From NCBI GenBank assembly GCA_949316235.1, contig OX438755.1, positions 15,269,151-15,333,150 of the forward strand: DNA of 64,000 nt. The letters are read 5' to 3'. Made by a program: the position numbers and the translations under genes. This stretch comes from Oegoconia quadripuncta (Eukaryota > Arthropoda > Insecta > Lepidoptera > Autostichidae). Numbering within the stretch: the stretch's first letter is position 1; every line of letters begins with the position of its first letter. Positions 34,089 to 49,000 of the stretch are shown piece by piece. The notes under the pieces are model-generated. The model had not been told where the DNA came from. It worked only from the letters and a program-made list of their open reading frames with translations, and searched no databases.

Positions 34089-37000
34089 GTAAGAAAAATA
34101 TTATATTACGACATCATAGGTACAAACAGTACTTGGGTGTCAGAAAAATAATTTCGCTCTCACCGTGTGAATGGCGGCAGGTAAATTGGATTTTTACTCC
34201 TGTGGTAGAACACTATCAACCCTCTTCCCACAAGTGTGATAGAAGGCGACTAAGTGATCATGTTCCATGACCGTTATGCAAGCTCACATCACATCAATCC
34301 GGAGGCGAAAGGAGGCTCGGGAACGAGGGATTGAAGCGGAGGAGCGCGAGTTGACCGCGCGTTCTCAGGAAGCCAGCCAAGGCCTGCCCGATACCCAAAC
34401 AAATAGTTGAGGTATCGAGAAGCCTGAGGACACCTGGCAGCCGTCTGTAGTTGTATACGCAGGTCCTAGACGACTGCCGCGAAAGGTGTTATAAAATATC
34501 AGATTATTTAGATGATAAACATTCATGGACATGAACAGCCCGTTCGAGTAACCAGGCTGTTTTACAATTAATAATGAAACATTATAATATAAAATAATAA
34601 TTAATAATTTTGTAACATAAAAACCTTTTTTTTTTTAAGAGCAACCTCTCGAGTTTCTTGCTTGTTCTTCTCAGGGGAAAAGTGGCTTTTGAACAAGCAG
34701 TAGCTTAAAAAAATGTTAAATCTGACTATTTTAAGTGTACCCTGTGTACCTACAAAATAAAGCACTTTTTGATTTTGATTTTGGTGAGGTTTAAAAAGGG
34801 AGTTTTTGCACGGAAAAGTCCAGCACTATCTTCAGATAGAGATGGCCGTGTCCTTATTAAGCTGAATATGTATAAAATATGCAGACATCTCAAGGCTATG
34901 GCGTCCTATGAGGACTTCTCCTACCCAATCTACCTCCTACCCTAGCATCATTAGTGTGAATGAAGCTCCCAAAAAATCTGTGATCACCAACCCGCATGCC
35001 CAGCATGACGATTAAGGCAAATCCTTTCCTGGAGAACGATGAAATTTCTCCATAGGAGAGGCTTATTTCCACTGGTGGACTTCTATATGAGCTCCTAATG
35101 TGATTATGTTTTCCAGACTTTCCTCAGGGGAATCAAATGATAGCATTTTCACCGAATACTGGAAACAATAATAATATGATGTAAGTAGTAGTGAAATATT
35201 TAATTTAACTGTACTTTTAAGGTAAGTATACGAGCTAAGCCATGAGCGTAATTTTTTTTTAAATGTTTTCCGAGACTTCACAAAAAGTCAATTAATTACG
35301 TATTAGTAGTTGGAATTTTTTTTAAATGGTAAGTAATTTATTGAAGAAAATGATGAGTCACCTAATACACGGAGTATAAAGAAAAATATAATAAAAAATA
35401 TTAAAAATTATTATAATAAAAAAGTCACTGAAACAGATACTTCCTCCCTATTAACCATGAAAGGTCCGAGCCGTGATTTCAAAATACAAGTCCATTCTAG
35501 TGGGTAAAACATATAAAGCAATCTTAAAATTTGACATCGAGATTCACTATCAATAATATTTTTTTTGATACTGTTTATTTAAGCAAGATTATTTCAAGTA
35601 TCAACTTAAGTTCACCTCAATCTTGAGATGGTTTTATTAACGGGCCTAAATATCAGCTTCTAAAGATACCTGTTAGATAACTTGAAGAATGTTTTACTTC
35701 TGCAAACTTCATTTATTTTTCAATAGCTGCCTGACTAGTAAAAACTATTTAAACAATGTTTTTCACTACAGACACTGCAATGTACGCCTTAACTGTAAGT
35801 ACCTAAATAACCTATAGTGTGGTTCCATGTATAAACGATTTGTTATTCAGAATACAATAATTAGTACAAAGCCATGTTTATAGATCCCAAACAAGCGCCG
35901 ACGGCATGCACGTTCTGCAGAGCAACGCGTTTGCATTAGATAATTGTCAATAGAATAGTAGTAGGCGCTTCGGATTTCATTGCTCCAGTATGGCCGACTA
36001 GGAACAATCGAAAAATCGGCAAAGAGCGAGTCGAACACTTATTAAGCACTAAGTTGCGTTGTTTTGACATTCAACTTTATAACTTTGTTTTAAAGTTTAT
36101 CGGGGACGTTTAATAAGAAAGGCCAAGTCAAGAGTACCTATACCCTAAACAGACGAGCATGTTATGAACAACCTTATGACAGTGAATTTAGCAAAAGAGG
36201 TATGTCAGGATCGTAGCAAGTGGAAGTCTGTGGTCTCTGCCTACCCCTTCGGCAAACAGGTGTGAGCATATTTATGTATGTATAATAATTGACTAATGTA
36301 CTATTAGGACATAAAAAGAAGTGTCGGCCACGAAAGTATGACCCGTTGCATATACCTAAATACATACCGTCGTGACTTTTAATCTAAATGGAGTGGACAG
36401 AGGTATCCCAAACTTAAGAGGACACCCCGCGAAATGACGTCGACGGTGCCACCACTCAAGTAAATAATTATATAGGTATCTCATTATGTATGTAGGTAAA
36501 GTTTATTACGGACCGCAAAAAGGACGGACAGAATACAATCATTATTAGCTTCCTGAAAAATCTTGTCTATATTTCAAAATGACTTTGTTTATAAGACTAC
36601 TTTCAGGTTTTTAAATAAACGGTTGAAAAAAATTATATCTTCATAAAATATAATTTAATGTTTAAAACCTGGGTGAAAACAAAAAATAATTTTTAAAATA
36701 ACGATAATGTGATGATTTTTTTAATTACTTAAGACACTATCTCAGGCAATTTTACATTAATCATACATAAGGACAGTTTTGCATGACGAAATGGTAAGGG
36801 CTACTGTTTAGGTAATACTGTTTAGGTAACTAGATGGTGCCACACGTAAAACAATACGTTCAATTGATTTGTTCCTTCCAATTAATTCATAACCCTAGCT
36901 ATAGAATCTTATTTGTTAGTTCAATAAAGCAGTCATATGTTTAAGTACAATTTTTTTAATTATTTACCTCCGTTTTTAATGTTTGGCTACGAAACCTTAA

Positions 37001-40000
37001 AAATACTCGACCACAGCCGTGGCAGGAATAGAACCCCGTCCAAAAGCGTTTTTAACTTCTAGTGCTTTTATGCACTCTATTTATTCCAGTCCACCAGAAG
37101 CCGGGTACTACGGAGGCTACGCTGCTGAATTTCCCATGCATCGTGTTGGCAGTTCCGGATACATGGGGGTGCACGTCACCACGCCTTTCGCGCCACCTAA
37201 TGTAACTAATGTAAGTTTCCATTCGATTCGCAGTTAGCTATTACTTAATAAAATCGACCTAAAACATGTATCTCCTCTAAATTTTCTTTGATCGCAACAC
37301 ATAAGCGCTTCCAAAAGTGAGAAGTGCATCAGGGACCTAAGCAAGGACCTAAGGCAAATTAAATTTTTGAACAACCTATCCAACGACAATTCATCCCCAC
37401 TTTAGATGAAGGGGAGGTTCCATATTTTTTTTTTCACAATTTTATTCTATCACTTTGTCGGCGTGATTAATATGTGTATATTACTCATAACAAAGTACAG
37501 TTTTCTAATACTATGAGCCTATGAGCTAAGCCTAGCTAAGCTACATACGGATAGACAAACGGACATGGGAAATTTTCTACACGGAACCCTAAAAAGAAAT
37601 ATAGTTGGAAGGGCCATGACAGGTGGTGTTCATTATACAAATTAGTCGGTTACCTGTAAGGTGCATCAAAGCGATGCAATAATTAAGCTGTAAATGTATA
37701 AAGTTTTAATTAGGAAATAATACTGCTTCGTTAGAAGTTATCGCGTCGCACAAAGTGGGGCGGTATAAGTTTGAAGTATGTATCTGTCTCTCTGTGTTTC
37801 TGTCTGTACTATTGTACCGCCAAAACGGCTGAAACAATTTGAAAACGGTTTTTATTTTTTGAAAGGTGATGTTAGCGAGAGGTTCCAAGATTGATCTTAT
37901 TTTAGCTTAAATTTATCTCGATTATTATAGTCTTTAATCTCTCGGGGCTTTTCTCTCTTGTTAAAATTATTCTTATTTCAGCTGCTACCGAACCAAGCGC
38001 AGGTTATCTCTGGTATAGACCCAAGATACTTAGCGTCCTACGCTGACAATAACGCTACCTACATTGCAGGTGAGAAAGTCTTGCCCCACAGATTACCTAC
38101 ACTAAGGGTCTGTTTCACGACCTTCTGATAAAATGTCAGATAGCAATCTAGCAGATAGCTTAACCGACGGTTAAAACTAGCTGATATCTTTTCTCCTGTT
38201 TCACCATCTAAGTGCCTGATAAACTAACTGGCGGATAATTCAGTTTATTAAAGTTAAAAAAAACGTTACATATTACAAAATTCCATCACGTAAAAGGGAA
38301 CGCTTGTGCATCCATCACTTCACTCACTTTGATCCATCTTCTATCAAACACAACACATAAGTTACTCCTTCTTTTGTCAATCGAAATCTAATCCTAAAGT
38401 GTTGATCATCGTATAGCAAAAAATAATTTGGACGATTCCGCACCACTCGACGCCTCCGAGGTCGTGCTATACGACCGAGAAAGTCGTCAAACTCATCTTC
38501 CAAAAACTCAAATAAATCCATTTTACATGTAAACTTATTTTCAACCCGATTACAAAGCTAATACTACCGACATACAAAAAGCAAATTGCTTAAAGTTACC
38601 CGCCATGTCAAAACATTCCAATTATCCGTCAGATAAAAACATATCAACCACTTGAACTGACTGTTATGATATATGACACTTTATCGCCAGTTAAAACTAG
38701 CCGAGAGTGGTGAAACAGAAATGTGTTTGTTATCTGTGAGATAACTTCTGGATAGACTATCCGGATCTTTATCAGCAGGTGGTGAAACAGAGCCTTAGCC
38801 ACCGAATGCCATAATGCGCGTGTAATACGAATGATCTTTGAAAAACATTCTGTCAATTTAAGAAGTATTATCGTCGTGAATTATCATTCAACCACGCAGG
38901 TCCAGTACGGATTAATGGAGTCAGAGATCATTCTCATATCAGCCACAGGACGCCCATTGCTGAACTTAGGCATCACCCATAGATTTCCAGAGCGACTAGT
39001 GTAAGCTGCTAGCGATTTAATGCGACCTGCATTTTCACATTGGTTTTAAAAATTTCTTTACCTCCTCAGGGCAACAAAGACAAATGCCTTACGAACATAC
39101 CCATATACTGAATCAAAACCCCAAGATGGGTAACCAAACATTCACCGGTGATTATCAAAACCGAATCTTTGCTGGGGCAGATCGAAACACTAAAAGTTTA
39201 GCACCTCAAATGGGTTCGAATGGTAAGAATTTTCTTTTTTAACCGACTACAAAACAGATTTTTGTGCATGTTATTTATATTTCCTAGTTCCTACAAAACT
39301 ACCCATGATTTGTTTTGCTTTGCACGACATCGTTGTTTTGCATAATCAATGTAATAGACATACATACAGACCTTTGTCCCAAATGGGGTGGTCAGAGATG
39401 TTCCAAACATTAATGATAATGATTGAAACAACATCCACGGTTCACCCTTATGACATATACAGGAATGCACACGTGACACTATAGATGTTTTATGTTTATG
39501 TTATGATGTGTAAGGGTGTGTGTGTTTGCGGGGGGGTCGTGTTTCGAAGATACAGTTTTTTTTTTATTTCCATGGCGTCATAGTCTGTCGAGGGTTTTCT
39601 AAATTTTAATTTTGCAGCTTAATTTTAGTAATGAATTATTATTTTCAGTGCAACCAGCAATGTCACCCAGGCGCCAAGAGGAATTCTTCAAAATCAATAT
39701 GCAAGACAACACAAAAGTTGTCATGCCGCCAAAGCAGCAGGAGCCACAGAATAAAGCCTGCAATGGTGACTTTCGTCTCACTATCTGTTTACACCTTTGA
39801 CACTCGAGACAATCAAATGCGCGTTGGTTGAATCACAAACAGTAGGGTTCCGTATTCAGAATATAAATTATATTTATATTTGCAGTTGATTTTGTAGTAG
39901 GTATATTGATAACCTCGCCTTATTTCGGTGTTTAACCATAGCGTAATGGTTTACTGCAACATAAACGCATATCGCTTAGACAGCGCCGATGCCAATATTA

Positions 40001-43000
40001 TACTATAGGCTAGTTATCAATTAAAGGGCCTTGTTCGTGCAACATCACTATAGACAACTAGTCTTATTTACGGAACCCTCCATCCTCGACTAACCACCAT
40101 CTTTAATATTAACACAATTTAGATAATTTTGTATAGAGTTTCTTAGAAATTTTTACTCGATTGAAACTGACGTTTCCAAGTTGCTCGATGTTGTCGGATA
40201 TGTCGTGCGAAGTTGTCGGACGTCTCCAGCGACACCTAGTGACGGCTGAAACTCCAAATTGAATGTGGTATTTCAGGAGGTCCTTATAAAGATACTTCAG
40301 TTGCCTTCCACGCTCCACAAGGGAACAACAGGTGGGTTGGTCCCGTTTGTTATGACGATAAGAAAGCAACGGCCATGACAAATGCAGGTGCGAACAACAC
40401 AATACCTCAATGTAAGTATATAAAAATATTTAGTTGATTGATCTAGCACGTCTCCTTTTTCAAATCGAGGCAAGTTTCCAATTTTATTGGATCAAAACTT
40501 AGCCATTCTAACATCACTTTCTCCCTAACACTGTGTGAATTAAGTATGTTTGTATGATGAATAAGAACATTTTATTGAGTAATGGTTGTTTATATAAATA
40601 TTTATGTATGTTTATGTCTTATCTAGTGTCTATAGGACAGCTTTTCCTTGCTTGGAAATAGATGTAAAACTATTACTTTACAGGTGTATTTCCCGGAAGA
40701 GTAAAATAGAACAAATTCCCATGGGTGTAGCAAAAGGCTACTAAACGGTTGTGAGCATAAGGCTGCCTGCCCACAGCCGATAATCACGCGCCCACGTCCT
40801 ACAAAAAATCGGTCACATTATCGGTAATAAAATTATTGAGGAAAAAATCGGCCCGATTATCGGTCCTACAAAAAGTCGGTCGTGGGCGGGCACACTAATA
40901 GTATAAGGCCAGCGATGGGCAACAGTTTCATTGGTACGGAGCTAGACTTTATAGGCTGTTGGTGAATCATAAAATTATGTTTAATTTTTTCAAATTTTAC
41001 TAGAACATAAAAAATCACCCTGTCTGCGTTGTTAAAAAGTATTTGACCCGAAACTGCGAAGCTTAGCAGCTTAACTCTCACTAACAAGCTCATTACGTCG
41101 TATTTTCGAGTGGAACTTGGGCCAAACTTTGTGATACGCCGCTGAATATGATCTCAAGTTACATCCCATAGGGTGTCTATTCGAAAGTCGGGTCTGACGC
41201 TATTTGACAGTGAATTAGAAACTGTAATCCTTGTATCACGTAGTTTTTAGTTATTGTCTAACCAAACTTGAATAGTTAATTCCAATTAATACACTGATTA
41301 TATGTATACTGGCCGGTATCCTTTGTCGATAGTGACCTTGGTTTTCGGGGGTTCACTCCCTCAGGTTTGAGGGAGGCAGAGTACCTCATTCCGATTCGCC
41401 CTATTAAGGTTGTTGTTGATAAATCCTTGATAGACCCAATTAGAGTGCAACTGGATAAAAGACGCATACACACACACTCACACTTACAAAACACCGTCAA
41501 ACACATAACACCCTATCGTTTTTCGTCGGGAGTTGAAAATCACTGCCATTGCCACCTTTCCGTTGTTTCACAGGATTTTGATCTCACAAAACATTTTATT
41601 TCTCTATAGTGCCTCCTAAAGAATCTGCTGGTGACGTTGACTTGGTGAAAAAAGAGCTCCAGACCTTAACAAAGACGAGATTTGACAATCTCAAAGTGAG
41701 TATCGGTTCAAGCACTTCCATTTTACTTTGACGATATCACTCACTGACTGAAACAGATTCTCAATATTCTATTTGAAATTCGAAATTGCCAAGAATGTTC
41801 TAATCCTTATTTAATTCGCTTGATGTAAGTATTATTTTTTTTTAATTTCGGGGCTGAAAATGCGTTTTGGAGTATTTGGTATGATTGCTTTTTTTCTACT
41901 TTTCTATATTCTGATTTTTTGGTGTATGTTATAAGTAGTTTAGTTTGTTTTATTATTATTAAAGTATTATTTATTATTTTTATTTAATCACAGAATCCAC
42001 AGCATTTAGTATAAATAATACTACTAGTAAAATAATTTTTACTGCCGAAAATATGATAAAATTTATAACTACTTTAATAATCTACCCTGGTTGTCAAACC
42101 AGAATACGAGATTGTACAAAATAAAATGTGTTTTTTGTTTGGGAGAAATTGTCTCAAAAATTCTCAAAAGGATCCTTACCAACACACAACTTGCTTGAAG
42201 TTTATACCTACTACGTAAAATTTCCAACTTTTAAATAACATATTGTAGACTATTCCACGTAAAGGTGGAATTACCCTATAAAAAAATTATATTGAAAAAA
42301 GGTTCACTTAACAAATACATGGGAGGAGGATCCTACCTTTATAAATATTATTGAAAAATGAAAATCCAGATAAAAATCTCCCAGTAAATAGGAACAAGCT
42401 GAAAAGCCGCACAATTCCCAGTGAAAAAAGAACGCTTATTGTATACGATTTAGACTATTTGTCATCGCCCTACGACAAAAGGTGCTAAAAAAAGCAGCGG
42501 GAGTCCCAAAGGGCGGGATATTAATATTATTTATTGTTTACGTTTGCGGCAAATATTCACCTATAAGGTGAACAAAATACTTGAACCCCAAACCATAATT
42601 TTCTTTGTTCTGTACAAAATCGTTAGCAGCCAATCAGTGGACGTTGTCAGATTTATGTTTCGTTTCTAACTTAGGTGTTCCTCATTAGAACGTTTGGATG
42701 TTTCCAAACGCTATTGTTTGGGATATCTCTGACCATCCCATTTGGGATAAAGGTCGTCGATATGTACCTATGTATCTGTATCGATGTAGAGTTCCGTGTA
42801 CCTTACACCATGGGCTTTCAATATTATTGCATTGAGTTTCATGCACTGCAAAATTATTTTACTTTCTCTACACGATTGCTCTACATACAAACATTGTTCA
42901 TACAGAGTTGACTGGTTCAAATTGTAGTCTGCCACTAAAAACGTTGTTACACCTTCGCCTTCACCAAGGCGTTATCGACTCAATACACATAAAATTGGAA

Positions 43001-46000
43001 GTTGAACGAACAGGTCATAAAAGTCGTCTTGGTTCCATTACTTTGGGGCCAATGATTTTCTAGAAGTAAATAAAGTAAGGAAGTGAATCGGTGCACCGAC
43101 GACGGGTGCAATATCCGCCGCTTTGTCGTTTGATAGAAAAAAAAAACACATTTCATCGATAAACTTTTGAAGTCTTTAACGTCGCAATAATGGCTCTTTT
43201 GTTGGGACAGGAGTGTTTATGAGTTTGAGATGTTGTTTGTTGGTTGGTTGACCCAGCGAGTCGGCGTGTCAGGATGCACATGACTTATTAGATATGGTAT
43301 ACCTACTGTCATATATGTATAATTGTGATAAACACATATCAAAATAAAAATACTCTTGTTTAAACTCATAAAAATGGTTGCTCGTAACTATAATATTACT
43401 TTACTCGCGGCGCTTCGACTTGGATTAGACCTTGTGATCATTAGTAACACCATACAGGGTGAACTTGAATTCATTCACTTCCCATTAACTGATGACGCCA
43501 ATCTTGATTACGAACAACTTTCTCCAAGGAACCATAGTCGAATTCGATAAAATAATTTTCGATTACCTATACAAAGGAAACCTTTCTGAAACCATCTTTA
43601 GTATAAAATAAAACATAGGAACGTACATAATTAAAAGAAATAAATAAAACTCAACTACTATTTACAAATAAAAAACTTGACCCAGATCCCTCGAAAACGG
43701 GAGCGTTCCCAAATGGCTGGCAGAGTTACCCCGCTGTATGGCGAGGCTAATCCTTTGCGCGAAATACAGGCCAGCCTTCCGATCATAGGACGCATTGACC
43801 AAGCGCTCAGAAATCTCCTTAAAAAAATAAAATAAAATAAAAAATAATAATAATATATGAATTTGTAGGTTATTAAGTTGGGACATGGAAAGTTATTTTC
43901 AAAAAACCGGCCAAGTGCGAGTCGGTCTACGCGCCTTATAAGAGGCCATATGTGGCCTCAGAAGAGGAGGCATTTTGTTATTTGACAAATAATTTTCAAA
44001 GGAAAGTACATATTATAAGTTTTTCGACAATCTAAGCAATAGTCATAATCGTTTATCTTTTGGGGGTACTATAGACTCTAAAAAAATTAATAAGATAACC
44101 TCTAATATTTTTGTGTGACCTATCCAACGACAGCGCGCACGATGGGGTACAAAAATCAAGAAAATTCACTATATTTTTCAAGATTTTATTTTACCATTTT
44201 GTCGGCGTGATTAATATGTATATCCATGCCAAATTACAGTTTTCTAGTAATAAGAAATTCTGAGCTAAGCCTTGAATAGGCAGACAGATGGACATAGTGA
44301 AATTGTAAGGGTTCTTTGTTAACTCCGGAACCCTAAAAACAGGCAATAATAACCCTAATTCTTTAATAAACTGCAATAATATTTACTTACATTGTTGTCT
44401 AAACATTATGATAGGAATTTATTTCAGAACTCTATTTATTCCCTACTTCATTCTGTTGTAAAGAGGAATTAATATATCTTTGAATAATAACAATGAAACA
44501 ACCCCCGATAAAATAAATGATTGTAGTCGTATCATCTGACTAGATAGACAAAACCAATTATATTAAATCCTAAATATCTTATGAACGGTTTAACCGATTT
44601 TCATCAAACGTGGCCAACCTACTGAGAATCTATCCCCGAGTATAATTTATATAAAAATACAACCTCTCCATCCGTGGCTTCGCTTGCGTTAGAATAACTT
44701 TATCGCAGATATGTTGAAATGAAATGAAAATGAAATGAAAATCATTTATTCATGTAGGCAATACAATATGCACTTATGAACGTCATTTGTTTTTTTAAAC
44801 TACCACTTGTTTGTTTTTTTAATTTGATTATCCCGCGGGAACTACGTTATCGGCATAAAAATATCCTATGTCCTAATCAAGAGTATATTCTACCTATATA
44901 AATTTCATCCAAATCCGTGTAGTCGTTTCGACGTGATTGAGCAAACAAACAAACAAACATCCGAACTTTCGCATTTATAATCTTAGTTAAATGTAGAAAA
45001 CCCTCGTAGGACTGTGATATCAACGAAATGCACCAAAAAACAGTGTTAAACAGACATATTAAAAATATACAAAACAGATCTCTACCAGCAAACCTCAGTA
45101 AGGTGACAATTGCGGAGGTAACTTAAAAGCAGTCAGAGAGTATACTTACAAAAAACAGAAGTTATTAACAAACATACAAGTGATAAATAAAATACCTACT
45201 GATGAATATATAATTATTCACGACAAGAGCATAACTCTTAAATTGAAGAAGAAATATAATATACTTAATGTATTAGCCATACTAAACTAATTACGTATCT
45301 AACTAATATTATAAATGCGAAAGTTTGGATGTTTGTTTGTGGCTCAATCACTCAATTAAATTTGGTATATAGGTAGAACATACCCTGGATTAAAACATGG
45401 GATATTTTTTTTAGTAGGTAGTTCCCGCGGGAAAAATTATACATATCCGGGATAACATAATTCTATGCAGGCAAAGCCGCGGGCGAAAAGCTAGTACAAT
45501 ATAAAATGTAGTAGTTTGCTAATAAATGTTGTCCATTCAGGCGTTACATAAAAGCGGACCGCGAGCATTTTCCGGGCCCGTGGAGAAGGTACTGAAATGG
45601 CACAAGGCTCTGCAGGACATCGGAGTGTTGGTCCTTTTCGAGATAGTCGGTGAGTTGATTGATGAGCCCTTTCTGTAACGTTTGGCAAAAGATAACCGTA
45701 ATTTGTTGTGTGTTCTAGTAATAGTTTACCATTTAGTAATATTCATCGTCGAAACTTTCATATTCAGCTGCTGACAGTTAGTAGAAGTATTAGTAGATAA
45801 CTTACTGACAAACAAACAAACAAAATATTCTTTATTGTACAACAATAAGAAACATAACAACGATAAATAAGAAAAAGAGGGATAGTACAATTTGGCGGCC
45901 TTATCACTATATCCTTCAACATCGGTCTGAAACCGCCTCTCAGACTTAACTGGTCGACTTGGCACTACACTACTTTCACTCAACTAAACTCATTCATCAT

Positions 46001-49000
46001 CCATCAGATATATACACACAAACATATTCACACAAACACACACACACCAACACACACCTAACACTCGTATTCACTATCGTTATATTAGCTGTCGTTTCTT
46101 TATCATATCAAATTTCGATCTGTTACTTTTCTTCTCCCACATTTTTAGTTTTTTAATTTGTCAAGCTTCATTTTTGGCTATATAGATTGTAATTAGTTTC
46201 TTTATTGTAATGAACATGTTCATTACTGTGAAGTTTGCTAAATAAAATAAATAAAAAAATAAAATAAATATCCAGGCAACTTTTGGGTTAGGAAACATTA
46301 CGCACATGATATGTACGAGTAGGTAGCGTATACTGACCAGCCAATACATTTATTTTCAACAAAAGGTACTAGCTTATCTTTAAAAACAGATTTCTTTCAG
46401 CAGGACCCTGCAAATGTGAAAGAAAACAGGTTCGATAGGATAGACATTCAAGTGTACAAACACTCGTTGAACATTTTAAAGTAACGAAATGAGTGACTGG
46501 TTCAGTCAGAGAGTACCTATGTACAATCTGAAACAGTTAAACCTTTACAGCCTGCATACTTCGATAATCTCTTGCATAATAGAAATTAAATTTTCTCAGG
46601 AATTCATGAATGATTTTCGGTAGTACTTTTACGAGTAATATATTGTTGGACTCAGCAATTACTGTAACTAAAAAAAATCATTTAATCAAATGTGTTACTG
46701 GCTTACGGCATTGAAACGTGGTCTCTCACTATGGGCCTCATAAGAAAGCTCCATTCACGAGCTATGGACAGGGCGATGCTGGGCATACTACGTGATCGAT
46801 CAGTAAGAAGAAGAATCCAAGTTACCAACAAAGCCCTAGCGGATTTGCCAGTTTGCTTTAGTTATAGCATTATCAGAAAGTACAATATATTATAATCAAA
46901 ATTCATAATTTTAAAAAATTAAGTCTGTGGCCTATCTTCAATTGTCATACGGAGATAGAATAGATCTGCTTAGTTCATATTCATATTCATTTATTCATGC
47001 TTTCATGTATGTCGAATTGTTTCACCTGGGTGATATCACCTAGGTGAAATAATTCCGAGGTGATATGAGGACACCAAAAATTCCACTTTGTTCACCCAGG
47101 TGATATCACCCAGGTAAATATAGTGGAATAAACCGTACATTACATCTTAAAAAAAAACAATAGTCCATACATGAAACCCTGTAAGGGCACGGCAGATTCT
47201 AAACTTAATCTAAAATATAATGAATTGTATTTACTATTCTAATTACCACAACACATTATTATGTTTATCTATTTATTGTTAATTGTTAATATGAGTTTGC
47301 CCCTTAACGTATAATATTAAACTAAATTTACCTCTGTGAATTTCATTGCATTGCGGAAGATAGAACTCGTGTAACTCTTTTCAAAAATCCATCAGATCTT
47401 ACATTTCCCCGGGGATAAACTATTTTGATAAAATATAAAATAATATAGAATGATTAATTATTAGAAATTATTAGAAAATAGTTTTAAGAGATCTTAGGCC
47501 CGTATTAATAAACCGTTCTCAAGATTGAGATGACCTTGAGCTGATGCTTAAGAATCTGTTGCTTATAACAGTATCAAAAAAAAAATAGTATTGAAAGTGA
47601 CACGCAATCTCAAGATCGATTTATTAATACGGCCCTAAGTATCTTCTACCATTCAATGAATTACCCAGTGGTAATTTTACCAATTTCCTATAAGTGAGAT
47701 TGTGGGCAAACGTGTACCCAGTCATCATCATCTTCATGCCCTGATCCTAGTGACATAAAACATATATTTATTGGTTTTAATAAAAAAAACTGTATGACGG
47801 TTTACAGCAGATACATACCTGTATAAAATTTTCTATAAGATGAAATCTGATGGTATAAGTTATAAAATATAAAATTCTAATACTGAATTATTTCAGCAAA
47901 ATGTGTGAGCGTTAGAACCGGGGAGTCATGCTCCAAGAATTTAGTGGTTAGAGACGACAATGGACCAGCGATGCAGGTCGTTTATTACGAAATCGACTTT
48001 TTACTGTCCCAGCTGAAGACTCCGTGCACTGTCAGGTATTATTATAAGACAATTTATGAGCATTGTTGTCAGAGGTTCATAAATCGTGTTATCGATTTTA
48101 TGGAATGTTGTTCCCTAAGCTCATTTTCCATTAAAAATTCAGGCATTCTTCAACGTAGTTCAATCCCCGTATAAGACTGTCTTCTCGTCTTGTATTATGT
48201 TTTATATATGACGTTGAGCGATTGTGCACGAGAATATTGAGTAACGTTATGAAGCGCTTATTACACTATCCTATTTGTAGAAAATCTAATTAGGAAATAG
48301 GAAGGTGTAATCGAAGTTAGAACAGCTAGATTCCAATTTAGTGGATTGGAAGGTCCCCACCGCTCTACTTCCATTCTAAATGCAGGGACTAATTCGGCAT
48401 ACATTGCTGGGAGGCTTGGTTCTGTTAATTCAAATATCCATACTGCAACAATATATGCCGAATTAATATCTGCATATAGAATGGTGTAACAAGTGCTTCC
48501 TAATTCCCGATTTCCTAATTAGAGTGTTCCTAATGCTGCTGGTATACCTACTTTGCTCAGCAGGTTAGCTTATGCATTCAGTGGAGCTTATGCATTCAGC
48601 GGGGCAATAGCGCTAGCGTACTAAAATGCTATATGCCTCACGGAAGCGAGTTGCACGGCGTACTTTTTCTATAAAATATATTTTCAAATGTTCCTAATTA
48701 GATTTCCTAAAAATAGCATAGGTAATAACCGCTTCGACCTCATCTTCACTTAACATCAGGTGTGATTGAGGTCAAGTACGAACCCGTCGTGCATAAAAAA
48801 AATATATATATATGTGTGTATACTGTCATAGTTATTATACTATAGCATTGATCCAGTCTCTACAGTTAGTTTCAGTTTAAATATTAAATATAATTACAAT
48901 GTTTACTATGCTTAGTTAAGGGAGAGCAAGATTTTCTGGCACAGGTATCCTTATACCTAAAAGGAAATCTTAACAATACGTTGCATGTGATTCCTAAAGA

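Noticed and set aside
34049..34270. Longer open frame through 34270 as a stand-alone small protein
   Set aside because: Beyond 34088 the reading crosses a GTAAGA donor and looks non-coding. The first 13 codons fit better as a first exon.
36979..37062. Start codon MFGYETLKIL for the SPATA22-like gene
   Set aside because: This frame meets TAG after 27 codons and is out of frame with the exon's coding frame, which has a TAA just upstream, so an upstream exon is required.
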